DNA of 64,000 nucleotides from Cardiocondyla obscurior (taxonomy: Eukaryota; Arthropoda; Insecta; Hymenoptera; Formicidae). The number at the start of each line of letters is the position of its first letter. Within the stretch, counting starts at the first letter, position 1. Both the position numbers and the translations under genes were made by a program. Positions 1 through 14,455 of the stretch are shown here, one piece after another. The stretch is from positions 7,503,593 through 7,567,592 of the forward strand of contig NC_091868.1 of the NCBI RefSeq assembly GCF_019399895.1, in the 5' to 3' direction. The notes under the pieces are model-generated. The model was given only the letters and a program-made list of their open reading frames with translations, ran no database searches and was not told where the DNA came from.

Positions 1-3000
1 CGACTTGGGGCATATATATCTTGCGTGAATTTTTTGTTTTTGGCATTACTAAAGAGAAAAAGATAGACAGAGAGGGAGTATATTTAACGATGCGCTCGGT
101 CGCGCGTCATCGAAAGTTTCTCGATCGAAAGTCGCTGCGTAGGCGCAGGTACCGCTGTCGAGGAGACGCGTTCTCGCACGATCATTAATAAAACGGTGCC
201 GTATTCACGATAAGAAACGTCTATGACGATCGAGGAATATTTTATCTGTCGAAATGCGCGCGAGGCGTAAAACATAAGGCTGTTCTCGAGGAAAAAAAAA
301 AAAATAGAAAACGTGATTAGCACGTAGAATGCTGAAAAATTAACGTAAATTAATCAAACCGACTCATTCATTGTTATTTTTCATGACGTTCTATAATTAA
401 GAGTACACGCGTTTCTAATATACAATAAAAAGCCACCACGGCGAATTCTCGTCCACGAAATATGAGCATTAATAAGGCGGCACATCTAGGGCCTGGATAC
501 GATAAGGAGCCTCCGCGTGTCGCGGCGCGACCGATGCGCTGCCGTTAAAGTCCCGCGTCCGAGGCCTCGTGCCCTACGCCGCGCACGACGGGAATGCCGT
601 GGCGCGTCCTTTCGCGCGGACTAAGGTAACTTATTCTCTGTCTTTGTGGGAGCCCTTTTTGCGCGCTCGCTCGTCCGCGGGATGGGGTTAAGTGGGTGCG
701 ACCCCAAGACGCTAAATAATATCGAGCTGTGCCATCTACCAAGTACGTAGCCGCGCCATTTTGAAATATTACGCCGGACGCTTTATCATTCGCGTGCGCG
801 AGGGAACGTCTTGTCCCCCCGGCGACGCCGGATTTATAGACGCTCGCAGAAGTAGAGCCCGATACCCCGTAATGGGTACCGCAGCTCCGGTACCAGGAAA
901 ATGGTGACCGGTACCCTGCTGGCCCGTAGCCAGAAATTCACTTCGGCCTTCTACTCGTATGAAACGTTATCGATTACCGTCCGGCTAGAATTATTAAAAG
1001 AATCCGCCGCAAGACGAACACTTACCGTCAGTCATAGCGTTTGTGGTTCTGCGACGGCGGCTAGCGTACGTGATCTTGGCGTGGTGTGCGTCGAATCTCA
1101 CATGAACCGCGCGCGTAGATGTGTCGTGGAGCACCAGTCACCAAGGACTGAGGGGGAACGCACCCTACTATTACCTCCCTCGTACTCGGCGGCCGAAAGG
1201 GGGAAGTCACGTACGCCAGCCGCCGTCGCCGCAGCAAACGCCTTATCTGCTTTTCAGTGTACATATAAGTTTTTTTTTTTCTTTTCTTATTGAGTTATTG
1301 AGATGATTAAGCTAAACGCAAGTTTTTATCTTATGAATGCCTTTGAAAACAAAAACATAATTTAAACACATATGCCACTGATTTGCTAAATCATTTATTT
1401 GGACAAACAAATGTCGCTCTTAAAAAAATACATCGCGGAATACGGATAAAAATCGCGAGTCATAAATCCGTCATCGCGACCTTCACCCGATCGCGGACGC
1501 AACCACCCAGCAGCGGCGAGCGAGTCTGTCGTTGCGCATCATTTCAGATTCCTTCTTCTTCCTCAGATAGTAACTTGTCGCGCGGTCGCGAATATGATTC
1601 CCCCCCTCACAGTAGCCTCCCTCTCGTCCTCGGGAATTAACGCGCACGTAAATCAAAATCCGCGTCGCGCCGCACGTCGAATATTTCACGGGTTAACTGT
1701 CTTACCGCCTTTGCGGTCGGTAGCGGCGCTTACGACCGATAGCGATAAAGCCACGCGTTATTATCTGGCGGCGGCCGTGTTTCAACCCCATCCCGATAAG
1801 GATTTCATTTATCTTTTCGCGAAGAATTTTAATTACGCGCGTAAGTCTCCGAGTGGCTTCGAGAGGCGGCGGCGAAAATATTCTTCTTACACGCGATTTT
1901 TCTGAATTCTGTTCTACTCGTTAACAAGACTTTAATTAGGCGCATAAATTATAAAGATAAACGCGCATTTACAGTGAGATTCATTTCTCACCGTACGCTC
2001 GTATCGTTTAAGCGACGAGATGAGGACTTTAAGACGAATATTGAAATTTTAAATTAGCTAATCGGTTTCTCTCTCCTACGTAGATTGATCGTGAAGAGAT
2101 TCCTCTTCATTCGACAAACACGCGCTGTACTTCACGGCTATATATTTACCATTTCCCTTCGATTCTTAAATTCTTTCTAATCAGAGATGGCTAATCGTTT
2201 CTACTTCAACCTCTATTGATGCATAATGAGCACTTATCGCTGCTTCCTCGTCGAGAAGAAATATTTTTATAGCCTTTGGTCGTGTTGTACGTCTGACGGC
2301 GACACACGTCAATGCCAGCCGCGGAGGTCGCGGCGGACGTGACAAGAGGAGATCTGCCCCGGAACCTAGGTGTATTTGCCTGTCCAACATGGCTATAAAA
2401 CAACACCGACGGACAAGACGGTGGGTACAACCTTGGAGCTTGAGATCCTCGTCCACCGAACAGAATTCGAGAGCAAACATGGGCGCGATCCGGCGACCGT
2501 TTTCGACATCGCGAGAGACACGAGAAGCACTCTGCATTCACTACGCCACCGCCCTCCTTCCTTCTCCTTCTTTTTCTCTCTCGCCCTCGCCGTTCGGCAA
2601 TATATGCTCGTAGCTTCTCGAGATTGACATTTGAATTTCAATGAGCGGCGCGTCGAGAATGCCCGGTGCTACTTCGCCACTCGAGGAATCGGCGGGGAGG
2701 AATGACCAGCGGCGACACGGTTGCACGTGGATTTCGGACGTGAAAACGAGAATTGGTGGTAATTTCGACCATTTCGTGGAAACCGGCGTGTTTGCCCGGA
2801 CGGAACAATGTCACCGCTTGGAGCGGCGTTAATCGTGCTAAACGATAAGCCAGACACGTTCTTCGCGCATTCTATTAGAAATTTCGTGGTTATTTGGAAT
2901 CTCTAGGATTAAGAAACAGTAAATCTATTTTATCCACTTTACATTCCGTAATCACGTGGAAAAGTTAAATAAAACACTTTTTTCATTACTTTATATATAA

Positions 3001-3068
3001 AATCTATATCTCCTAAAATGCAAAAAAAAATTAATTCCTTAATTAAAAATTTGTATTAATATCTTGTT
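1..3068. other. Gene-free unique sequence
   Basis: No recognisable gene. The stretch alternates GC-rich, CpG-dense DNA (about 540-1250 and 1480-1760) with AT-rich DNA (about 1900-2170 and 2860-3060). An A13 run sits at 292-304. Open frames of 60-130 codons occur on both strands and overlap one another. Their translations are rich in Arg, Ser and Pro and resemble no family I know, so I read them as chance frames in stop-poor DNA. No tRNA-like or transposon-terminal structure was seen. Confidence 0.6.
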
Positions 3069-3116
3069 AAAAAAAAAATAAAATAAAATAAAATAAAAAA
3101 ATAATAAAATAAAAAA
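3069..3116. repeat. AAAAT-type simple repeat
   Basis: An almost pure A/T tract made of imperfect AAAAT units. It lies at the end of an AT-rich island that starts near 2930. This is a low-complexity microsatellite with no associated coding signal. Confidence 0.9.
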
Positions 3117-5814
3117 CGTGAGAAAATTGCATCACGGTCTGTGAAAGTTGTGAATGGTATTCGAACTCTTGAGGAACTCGAGCGGAAACGCGCGCTCGGT
3201 CGTCAGATCGCCAGAGGTGCCAGGGTCCATTTAAATGTTCAGGTTTATTTTCTCCAGTTGAGATTCTCGTGGTCCGCGGTCGGACATTCCGAGCACGGTG
3301 ACGCGAGATCGCGGGCGAGCTAACGACAAAACCCCCGTGTATTACGGCGCTTATATACGTTCACCTAAATGGCGGGCAATTAGAAGGACGGTAATGAAAG
3401 TGCCAGTCGAATCGGCGCGTTTCGCCGCCACACCAATAAAGAGTGTGCTTTACGGTGCGCGTTGAGCCGGCGGACTCCGAGCCCCCCTTCACCTAAATTT
3501 CCCGCGACCGACATTAAATTCGTACCCCCGCTCGCTCGCGCGCTCGTGCCCGCGACCGAACGCGCGTAGCCCCTCTTCGGTTAACCGTATACTTATTAAT
3601 TAGGGATAATTGCCGGAATTTACGATATCGCTGGGTCCCGTGAGTATCGGCGCCCCAGGACGACAGCGATGACGACGACGATGCACCCACTGTCTCTCCT
3701 CGGCGCATCATCGGCGCGGAATTCGCAATCTCGCGGTAATTCGCGATTCAACGACGCTTTAATAGAAGAGCTGGATTCGATATTTTTCCTCGTACCGTCG
3801 TAGGTCTTTCGTTTAATTGTCAAGTTAGCTAAGCGGAGGCTGCGCAAGCGTAATTGTGCAACATTTATTATTATCTTATCGCTGAGCGAACAATAATCAT
3901 TCTCCTACAATGCGGATCCGTTCGCGAGGTTTGTGGGAACGAACGAACCGCCGCTGCACGGCAAAGAATTCGGCAGTCCGAAGTGCACTCGTGCGATCTC
4001 CGCACCAACGGCCGATCGCGTGATTTGTTCCCCGGTCGGAATCGCCGTGGAGTTCGCGCGCTAGTCGTAAGTCTCTGCCGCGATAAGATCGACTCTCAAA
4101 AGCTCCCGCGCCCCGATAGGTCCCGCATAAGCTCGCGCAACACTCGCGCTGTAGCCGTTATCGTGAATTGAGGCGCGTCCCACGGGCGCATAAGCAGCCC
4201 CGGTACACCTGTAAGTCCTATTTCTCTCTCTTTCTCTCTCTCACTTTTCCTTCTCATTTCCATTCAACCTTCCGTTTGGCCCTCTCTCTTTCTCTCTCGG
4301 TCTCCCCGCGTCTTCGGCGGTATCAGTTGCTGATCGATTCAACCCGTGGGTGGTCTCGACCACGGGTACGCGTTGTAATCCTACTCCTGACCGAGGCTAC
4401 CCGGTGTCCCGAGGATTTCCTTCGCGGCTCCTCGACTCGGCGCATCGTCGCCGATATACCAAACCCGGTAATCGAAAGCGGCCACTGTGTGTCACCCCTG
4501 CCGAAGGGACGTACTTTACGGCGTGGTTGCGCTGCTCCGACTGCCTGAGCGCCAAAGAGGCTACTCGGAGCACCGGCAGAAAAATGGTAGCTGCTGATCC
4601 GGCTATTATGCGACGTGTGATTCATGAATACGATTGTTGTAACGGAGGCGCTTATAAAAACATCTCTGATACTTTTTCTTTAAAAAAAAAAAAAAAAATA
4701 CACCGTGCCGATATGTTATAAAAATGTGAAAAATTATATGCGCTAATCGCGGCGAAGGTCACACACAGTGAAAAATTATTTTTACGAACGGAAAAGCAGC
4801 AGACGCATTACGAGTATTCTCGCGCCCTAGTTTTTTACGAGCTAATAAATTACGGGGAAGTTTCACCCGGTACGTAGAGCGGTATGAGACTGGGGGCGTA
4901 AAAGAGCCCGAGACAAATGACGTACAGGAGTGGTAAGCACCGAGCCCTCCTCCGATGATATCGGATCTACCTCGGCCGTCTGAAAATATCACTTGAAATC
5001 GCTCTTGACCAGTCTCGAAAGTATGCCGGTGCGCCGAGATCGTTAACACTTTGGGGACGGCGGACACAAATCACGGCAGCGTATAAACTGACGCGGGCGG
5101 CACGTCGCGTTCTTAAAACGTCAAGCGACGACTCGCATTTCGATATTTAATATATTTGACGTATTCCTCCGCAATACAGTTTTTGTGCGGTTTTAACGGG
5201 GCGTCGACTAATGATCGAGAAAGGCCATAAATCTTCGGCTCGCCTTTATCACAGCCGAGCACGCGGAGGATCTATTACATTCTCCGATAAGCATCGGTTA
5301 GGAAGGCCGGGAATATTACGAACGAAAGTATAACGAGTCCTTGCATTTGCGGGAGTTATAAATTAATGCTGCGCGCCGGGCGCGTTTGTAAGGTACGTCC
5401 GTTGCATTGTGGGCTGCGCGCACGGAGAAGATATGGTCTCGCCTTTATCGAGTTTAGATCAACCCGTAATGTCCCGCTAAGACGTATGCGCCTCATTAAT
5501 TCGCGTTTGCAACAGGTCGACCGCGGGAACACACGGACCGACCGGTCCAGAGGCGAGAGAGTCCCATTGTCGCGTTTGAGATCTCACTTTCGAGTCGTTC
5601 CGTGAGTATCTAGTAGCTCGCAATCCTTCGATTAACTCGCGAGATGGATATTCGGTCTCGTATCGCAATTACGTGAAAATTTTCGATCGTACTTCTTATT
5701 TCAAAGAACCGATACCGAACGAAAATAAAGCAACGCTTTCGACGTGTTGGCTATGAGTTCTACGACAGATCCCTGAATGTATTTTACGACGAGTTGTTCT
5801 ACGAAGATACATTG
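3117..5814. other. Gene-free unique sequence with microsatellites
   Basis: No gene is recognised. The stretch contains short GAC/GAT triplets at 3661-3684, a CT-rich tract at 4221-4298 and an A17 run at 4682-4698. A GTAAGT motif at 4211 just before the CT tract could act as a splice donor on the plus strand. No exon with recognisable coding content precedes it, so I do not call one. Confidence 0.55.
4221..4298. repeat. CT/GA-rich tract
   Basis: Two runs of CT dinucleotides (4221-4242 and 4281-4298) are separated by pyrimidine-rich sequence. On the minus strand these are GAGAG motifs. Such motifs are bound in insects by GAGA factor or CLAMP-like zinc-finger proteins (known for Drosophila; binding here is inference). 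It may equally be a plain microsatellite. Confidence 0.75.
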
Positions 5815-5840
5815 TTTTTTTTTTTTTTTTTTTTTTTTTT
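5815..5840. repeat. T26 homopolymer
   Basis: A run of 26 T followed immediately by GCAG, which imitates a polypyrimidine tract with a splice acceptor. No recognisable exon follows. A minus-strand retrocopy with a poly(A) tail was considered, but I found no flanking target-site duplication. Confidence 0.9.
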
Positions 5841-6855
5841 GCAGTTAACACAATAGTACCCCTCGGCGCGGAATGTCGATGGAAGAAAAAGGCGGAGGGA
5901 GTTCTATGCCGCGGGTTAAACGTCGGAACGGCGTTTCGTCTACTCTCGACATCGCTTCTTGTCGTGGGACCGGGGAGGCGCGAGAAACGATACAGCGATG
6001 AGATACGACGGAAGTGCGACACCGCGGTCGTAAGGTAGCCTACCTTATGAATCCTCGGTGCCGATGCGAACGGGTAGCGCGAGTGTTACGTGCCGCGTAC
6101 GCGCCTCTACGGGGGTGGTCCGCGTTTCTCGCGCCGACCGCGCCAAGAAAACCAGCCGCTAATCATGTTACCCGTTATACGCATCGTCCGCTACTATACG
6201 TTCCCCGGTCGTTGTGGTCAGTGGTAACACAGCGATGCATTACCCCGCGACGTCTCGGCTACCTGGCTGCGCCTGTCAACCTGTCGTTATTGAGATTCAA
6301 CGAAATACTTCTCATCGTTTTAATTTACACTTTGCGCGAACTTGTCTCGAATTTACTTTGATAAAACGTGTGTATAAGATTTTTCTTTTTTTAATATTAA
6401 AATGCTTGTTAATTTACAGCTAAAGACTATATACAGCATTAAAAAATGGTATTTATTATATATATTCTGACAATGTATATTTTCGGAGGGACTTTTCACG
6501 TGATAGTGATGTCTCTTTTGCGAGGGTCAGATATCAGATTGCATTTGCGAGCTTGTACCTCGACGGTCGGTTCATTCGCGCGGGCCTCCACGTCGATCAG
6601 CCGTGGTCCATTCTCGAGGAACGAACGTTGAACACGTGTCGAACGAACGACATGGGCGCACCTAATCACACAACGGTGGTCCGCGATGCGTGTACTCACG
6701 AGTTTCTCGCTCCTAGGTGGTACCGCACAGTGCGCACACAATGCCCACTAGTTGTATGCTGCAACGGTGAAACCAGGCGGGATTTCATGGCGCAGAAATC
6801 TTAATTCTTGGAAGAGAGAACGGGAGGAAACGATGTGTACGTGTATGCGCGGCGG

Positions 6856-6904
6856 GAAGAAGAGAAACGGAGATCGAGAGAAAAGAGAGAGAGAGAAGGA
6901 GAGC
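6856..6904. repeat. GA-rich tract
   Basis: Purine-rich tract of GA dinucleotides and GAAGA/GAGAAA units. It is comparable to GA tracts at 14940-14968 and 29130-29165. These are potential GAGA-type factor sites (inference) or simple microsatellites. Confidence 0.75.
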
Positions 6905-9900
6905 GGCTTGGGATCTTGGTCCGATGTGCAAGGATAATGCAGATAAATCGTAATCCCAGCACCACGAAACGAGTGCCGATTAATTCCGAGATGAGCCCTG
7001 TCAAAATACAGGCGCGCCGTGAGGCCCGCCGCTGTCTCGCACCTACGAGAGAGCTAATCTTGACTAATAACTGTCGCAACTGCGCGCGCGAGGCGAAAAG
7101 GAAGGGCCCCGTTACGAGTCTATGAGAGATGACGGAGCGGCGTGTGTCTCGTATCGCCCTGCACCGGCCTCGTATCCTCTCACGATAGATACGTCCATAG
7201 ATCAGAGATTACCGTAATAAACCGATCACCTTCTACATATGAAAATTCATCGCGACGGACACGTTATCGATTTACCTACTCGCCTCAGTTTCCTAGATCA
7301 ATTTCAGAATTACGATCTTATTCTCATATTAATTTTAATATCACTTTGTTGAAATATTAATTAAAGTAATTTTAATATCATTAAAAAATTTTGAAACGCT
7401 GCAAAAATATTTGACACTCGAACGCATAAGGTTTGGAAAACGAAAGGTGAGAACGCGCGAGAGAATTTGCGATAAATCCGTGGCCAAGACCGTACGTTGA
7501 GCGCAGCAATGCAATTTACCGATGCCGAGATCAATGGTATTCGTTCTAAATTCACGGGATTGGGCACTTGGCGAGAGCCGAGAGATGTCGGCCGGCGGCG
7601 AGCGCAAAACGGCCACTCGTACCGTCAAGGTATTTCTCTTGGCTACGTGACCGACCATCCCCCGAGTGACATTATGCGCTGACCTCGGCGCACGGCCGAT
7701 TCGCAGAGAGGGTTCGAGCGATTTATCCGCGGCCCGTAAGAAAGTTGCCTCTCGACACGCGATTACGCCCATACGGAAACCCTCTTCGTCCCTCGAAAAG
7801 CTCGATTTCACTCGTGGGAAAACGAATATCACCGAATCGGTACTCCCGGAAGCGCCACGGACGAATCGATCCCCGATACTCATACGGCTCGGATCGTAAA
7901 GAAGCGCGTTTTCCTCCGAGATAAACTTGTCGATGAGTCGCGGCGAGATTGATCGCCGAAGAAATGGCGTGACCGAAAGGTTTGTGTGCCCGCTTAATTG
8001 CACGGAGAGCACAAGGGTTTTTATTACGCCGCGTTACGTTCTGCCGCGAAGCACGCGATCCTCCGCGAGACGTTAGGAACAAAGTATTACGATCATAAAT
8101 AAAGCTGGCGTAATTACCTTAACAATTACCATTATCCGTTTCCTCCTCGTCGCCTTCTGACGTTGTTTGCCATTTAAATCCTTCATGATCCAACGCGCTG
8201 CGGTGCATCTTCCTCGTGCCTTTTCTGCAACAATAATAAGTGACACTTGCTTTACATTTTCACTTTTTTTTTTATTTTACATGCTAATCATTTAAAAATA
8301 AAATAACCTGAGAACAAAATTATTTTATTTTTTTATTCAACTTTTAGATATATTTAAGCAATTAATATTACTTTATTATAGACGCGGTCTGTAAATAAAA
8401 AAAAATTAAAATGATTTAATGCCGGTCTTATTCGTTTAATAATTTTAATTGAAAAAACATATTAAAAACACGCTGTTTGCCATCGATCTCCGTAACCATC
8501 AAAGATGCAAGATCGATGAGCCGTTTCGCAGGTATATCATCTGAATGGAGAACGAAAGTGACCGCGGCTGTGATGTTCGGGGAGCAATCAGCGTTAAGTA
8601 CTGCGATTCCCCGAGAACCGTGACGCCATCTTGTTACGTGAGCGTCGTTTGTCTCTGACATATGATCCAGCGAACCCGTTGGTTGCCTCACCTGTCCGCT
8701 TCTTACACGTACATACGCCGCGCATCGCCACCGACCGCGGCCGATCGCGGCAGAGGAGGGAATCCGAGCGAACGGCGCGGGGATCTAGATCGAGATCGTA
8801 GATGGATACGCTCGCGAAGCAAATTGATTCCGATGATAAGCCCCGATCGAATCCGTATCGAATGCGGTAATTTGCCAAAGAATCGACACACGGATGTGCC
8901 ATTCCGTATTAGGAGCGTCAGCCACATGTTTGCATCAAATAGATTCCGGCTTTTCCCCGGGACGATCTTTTTACTAGCGAGCTGCATCGTTTCAGGCTGC
9001 CGCGTCGAATTTCACATCGAACAGTCCGTCTTAATGCTCGACAACACGTTCTCACGTCCGCGTGATCTCGCGAATTCCGTGCGTCAATCAACTGCACTCG
9101 CGTCCGTCATTCTCGATTCTCGTGCAATCGGTATCAGTATGCACTCGCGTATAACGAGATATGATTGAACTCGTCGAAAGATTATTATCAATTGGAGAAA
9201 TAGCGATAAAAATAATTTTTTCGAGAGCATCAAGTTCATTGGCAATTTATGTGCTTTACAATACCTTTAATTCTAGTAATGCAATGTAGAAGACTACGCT
9301 ACGATGAGATGTGGTTATCGAACTGAACCGCTAATAATACAAACCAGAATTGAATTATGAAACTCGAAGTGTGTTACCGTTAGTGTAAGTATATGTTAGA
9401 TCTCTTTACGGCCACTATGCGTGCGAAAAGCGAGTAGCGTCGAAATTCCCTGAAAATCCGGAGCGTGAGAATACCATAAACTTTGCTCGTGGAGCGAGAT
9501 CCACGCCTAAACTCCATTTATTTCTATTTATTCGGTACATTGAATTTTTTCACGTCATTGTTTTGTTCAGACATTCCGAGAAACTATTTTGTCGCTGATC
9601 GCGGCTGCAGTTGGACGAAGATCAATGCCTGCGCGTATCCTTGCAGAAACGCGGCGGCTAAATTGAGCGCGCTCCACGACCGATTTGCTGTGGCGAATGG
9701 TTAACAATCGATTAGCCGGCGCAATCTACACGATCGACAGAACAAGTCTATCTTTGAAATAGATCTAAATAGCCGGTCTTCAATCGCGGCGGCGGCCGGG
9801 TGTCGAAGCGAGCCCGAAGACACGTTTCGTAAACTCGATCAAAATCACGATCACGATCTCATCTTCGGCGGCGGAACGGAGAAAGGGGGCCAGATACCGC

Positions 9901-12900
9901 GCGGCGAGGAAAGGAAAAGGGGGCGGCGCGGGGAAGAGGACAGGGATGAGGTCCGGAGAATCCGCGTCGGCCACTTCCCATGTTAATATCCGGTTATGCG
10001 TAAGGTATGGAGGCGTACGGCCAGTTTGCATGGAAACTAAGGCATTACCGTCGTGGACCACCGGAGTCGAACCACTCGTCGAACGGCCCTGTTTGCCGAC
10101 ACCTTGGTGGACGACTCGCCGGAACACCCTACTCCTTATCTCTCCCTGTCCTCCTCTTCCCTTGGCGCCCGCCTCTTTTCCACTCGCGCTCGTTCCCAGC
10201 TCGTCTCCACGAGCGATTCCGATTCCTACTCCCCAGAGACGTTCCGTTCTCTCATCCGCGGATTGTTCAGATTACGCCTAAGTATCACCGCCGGATCATT
10301 GCGGTTTTATCGATACCGGCAGGACGGGCCCGCTCAGATCTAGGGACCCATGCAACTTATCGGCGTTAACGATCACGGGGCCCTATCGCCGATCGTCGAA
10401 TTAAATGGTAAGGCCGACTCGCTCGCATCTCGCGCTCCTTTCGGATAGATAAGGTTGGGAAATCGCGCTGGATGCGATAACGCGCAAGCATCGACGTTTG
10501 AGGTAGCTTCGCCGTTGTTCTAGTCATTGTTTATCAGGCATCTCAGTCTTACGTTTGATAATACGATGGTTCAAGTTTTAATTTTACGATCTTCATGAAA
10601 AGCATTTTTATGCACGTGCAATAATTTTTTTTTAATGTTATTATTTGAGAAAAAAAATTTCAGAAGTAAAATTCAAGTAGAATTTCAACTTAAAAATTAA
10701 TTTGTCGTTTATCTTCGCAATCTTTTTCAGAATTTTGTTAGTAAAAATGAACGAGTTTTAATTAATTTTTATATATGTACCGATAGAAATAAAAGGAGAA
10801 ACTGAGAAGATGAGAATGAGAATTCTCAAGACCCGTGGCCTTCGGTCGGTGCATTCCTATGACATTTCATCCACATCGGCGGATCGCTTTTCAATACGGC
10901 TCTGCCACATTTGAGACGGCATCTATGCCGGATCTAAAAGCCGGCCGGCGCCCACACTCGGGGTTCCTAGACCTAAGGAGGTTCAAAGTTCCCTCCGCGG
11001 TCGTTTACGCCTTATTTATTCTCGTAATTTACTCCCACGCGGCCCTTGCGCGCTAGCAATTTACTTTACGACGATCATATCTGAAAGTGGCCGGTAGAGA
11101 GTGCTGCCTGGATCCATCGACGGCCTGGGACCGCGTGATCGCGTCGCGGGGTTCCCGTCCGCGACTGCGGCGGCTCCGGATAATGGGCGACGGTGGAAAG
11201 GTGGGAAAGGAAACGGGTGATGACGCCGAGAAAAAAGAAAGATGCGGCAAAAGAGCGGCCGCGCGTCTTTTCGCGTTCGTCCGCGACGGCGTTTATGGAC
11301 TGTCGTCGGCGCGGAATATAAAAAGTCGCGGCGAGTGCCGTGCCCGAAGTGCACTCGCGGTGAATACTTTATGATCTTTAAGTGTCACCGGGGAAGCTGC
11401 CACGTCCAGCGCGACGTCGGAAACAATCCCGTAACTTTCATGTAATAAATTTCCAATTCACTGATAATGATAAACAGTCTCGTGTAAATTTTTTTTTTAA
11501 GCGCGACGTACTGCAGACACTGTATTATTAAAAAAAAAAACGTAAACGCGTTTCTTTGCGGAATGAAGCTTTGCGGAATTTCAAGTATTCGTACCTTCTC
11601 GGACTCGAGTTGGCATCCGGGTCGATAACATTTAATCGGATGTGGACGCCGGTGAAGGCGTTAGCGCGTAATCGGTGCTAAAGAGGACCTTTAAATTACA
11701 GGCTGGGTTACTGATAAATATCGCACGCACGCGAGTCCACAGATTCAACCCGGATACGGCGGTCCAATTACGCAGGCGTATTTATATTTATTCACCGCGC
11801 GGCCCGTTACAAAGTTCATTTTCGGTCGCGTGCGCGACTTAATGAGGTTCGAGAGAGCCCCGCGAAAATGCGATCGAAATTTATACACGCGGGATATCCT
11901 TTGGGCTAAGTGGTAGCCCGCTGCCGAAATATATTACGTCGCTTAATCGGCGGGGGCGGCTAACGTAAAAAAAAAATTGCGATTCTTCCCGCACAAGCGA
12001 GAATCCGTACGATTGAATCGCCAATGCTGAGGCCCGAAAGAATCGAGTATCGTCGCTCCTTCAAAACGGATTTAAAGACGAGGTGTTACCGGTTACAGAT
12101 ATAAGACCTGTTAAATAACGTTAACCGCGCGTACCTCGTACACGGAGTTAAAATCGGAGGAGTTAATTGAACGGTTGAAAGAGCCCTGCCGTGTGAACGG
12201 GCGATACCGTATCAACGGGTCGGCGCGCGGCGACGGTAATTCCGACGGAAATTGAATTTGCTAATTAGCGTCCGCCGTGAAAGGCGGGAGCAATTCGGCG
12301 GGCGTCTCGTCGCGCGCGGGGGCCTCCCGACGTCGGACGTTAACATGCGCAAAATGAATTATCGTTTATGCACAGTTCGCCGGGCGCAAATTTGCATTGC
12401 CGGCCGTCGGCCGATTCCGCGCTCAAGCAAATTGTTCACCGCGGAAGGGACACCCTCCCGGCACCGCGCCAGCGCGTAGCCCCACTTTGCACCTCGGCGA
12501 TGGCGCAAACTGTGTCCACTGTGTCCGGCACGGGGCCGCGCGCGTTTATTTATTTACGCCAGCCGGTAGCTTTATGGCGGAAAATTAGCGAGGGTTATAT
12601 GCGAATGCCACGACTTGTCGCCACTTAGAGCCATCGATGCATTGAACGTTTCCTTAATGGACGAGACGGCACGCCCTCCTTAGCGCCCTTTTTAACACCT
12701 ATCGGTTACACACCGCGGCCACGAAAAGGCGCACCTTAAAAGCGTCTTTAAGATGCAGGTATGTGCGCGTGTACGGCTAAAGCGTGTACAGGAGGAAGGT
12801 CGATTAGCGACTTCCGCGGCTCGATTTCATCCCGCTCGTTCGCTCACGAGTGGACGTTTTTACGGCTCCTCGACTCGGTTAGTCGCATTGTTCGACGAGA

Positions 12901-14426
12901 AGTGGAGAAAGGTGAGCGTGACGAAAGCTATGTCGAAAGCGGAACAATGTTGCCGAATAAAATGCGTACTTGAAAATTTTATACGTTTAGAGAACGCGGC
13001 GGATTCGTTTAATTAACCGTCTCTTGGACGATACTTTCGTTATAAATCTCCTGCTTATTGACAATTTATATTATTTAATGGAATTAAGCGTGAAAGGTAA
13101 GCTGCTCTCGTGGCGCACTTTCTCGCGTTTGTTCGCCGTCCACCCCCTTTTCGCCCCCGCTCTCGCCCTCCCCCACAATCTTCTACATACTGAATCCTCG
13201 AGTGCACCATCTTCGAGATTTTCCTCGAGAGTTCTCCATAACTCCGGCGTGGCAAGTGGACAGCTCGTGACGGGTATCCACGCTGTTACGCACTATTGAG
13301 CCCCGCACTCAACAATTGCCTCGAACTAATTCGATAAAAAATCTCGCCGAGATCCGCGTGGATTGTTCTGCGCGTATCTTCTGCTGCTTACTCACGCTTG
13401 ATTACGAGCAGGATTCTCAAAACGCGATACGATAATTACAGCATTATAACGGACCGGTATTCACGGACGTCGAAGTCGCGCGAGGTCGCCCGGCCGGGTG
13501 CATGCGACTTTGTCGTACTTGTCGATTAAATCGATCGTTAATAGTTATACTATGAATGTAATTAATGTCCGAATGTATATATTTTAAAAATATTCTTCGG
13601 CCCAACCCACGCGCTCGACGATTCATGGACGGACGTTCAAACTTGAGAAACTTCTCTGGCGGTCTACGTGTCATCGTGAAATTGCGAAGCATCATTGTCG
13701 CGACGCCGGCAACAGCAGTCCGTAACAGGCTGTCGTCGGCAATGGGAACTATTGAGTAGCCGCGGGAGAGCCCGCGCAAAAATTACCTCGTCGACATTAC
13801 GTCGGCGGTGCGAGATCGAGCGTACTCGTGCAACGTGAAGAGAAGCGTGTCGGTGGTTCGGCGCGTAGAAGCGTCTCGCTTTCAAGATTTTCCTCGAGAG
13901 TACTTTGCGACTCCTCCGCGACGGCAGCGGACTGCCCACGAGAAAAAGAGAGGGGTACCCGCCGTCTCTCCGTTAAGTTACAGCGACTGGCGCTTAACCC
14001 CTGACACGACACACAATAGCTGGACGGGACTCCATAATTGTTATTTTAATAAGCTAATTTTCGCCGCGCTTGACCGGCGCGAACCGCTCTGGGTGAACGG
14101 CGAAGTAAAGAGCACGAGAGAGGGAGAGAGAGCGAAAAATAGAAAAAGAAAGAAGGACGAGACAACGAAGCGGGACGAAGAGGTGCACCGAGCAAGGATC
14201 TCATCGACGGCTACGTCGGACACGTCGAGATTAACGGCCGTACTTCCGAGCGGCTCAACGATTTACCCGTAATAAACGTAGCCACGCATCTTACGCCGCG
14301 ATTCGTCCCTGTCGCGGACGAGGTTCTTTCCGCGAAAGTGTTCTTCTCCCACGATGGCGTCTTCAAAGTAAAGACGCCGGAACGTTACGTATATTACTCC
14401 TGGCGATTAAAATCACATTAAAATTG

Positions 14427-14455
14427 AAAAAAAAAGAAAAGAAAAGAAAAAAAAG
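14427..14455. repeat. AAAAG simple repeat
   Basis: Short purine tract of imperfect AAAAG units inside an AT-rich island. No other signal is attached to it. Confidence 0.8.

Noticed and set aside
1594..1905. Possible exon ending at a GTAAGT donor near 1840
   Set aside because: The translation looks mildly protein-like, but there is no good acceptor upstream and no recognisable family.
5815..5844. Splice acceptor or poly(A) tail of a minus-strand retrocopy
   Set aside because: T26 followed by GCAG mimics an acceptor, but no exon follows. No target-site duplication flanks the tract.
7341..8012. 223-codon minus-strand open frame
   Set aside because: No recognisable motif, overlapping frames on the other strand and on the same strand, and an AT-rich tail with no clear splice or start context.
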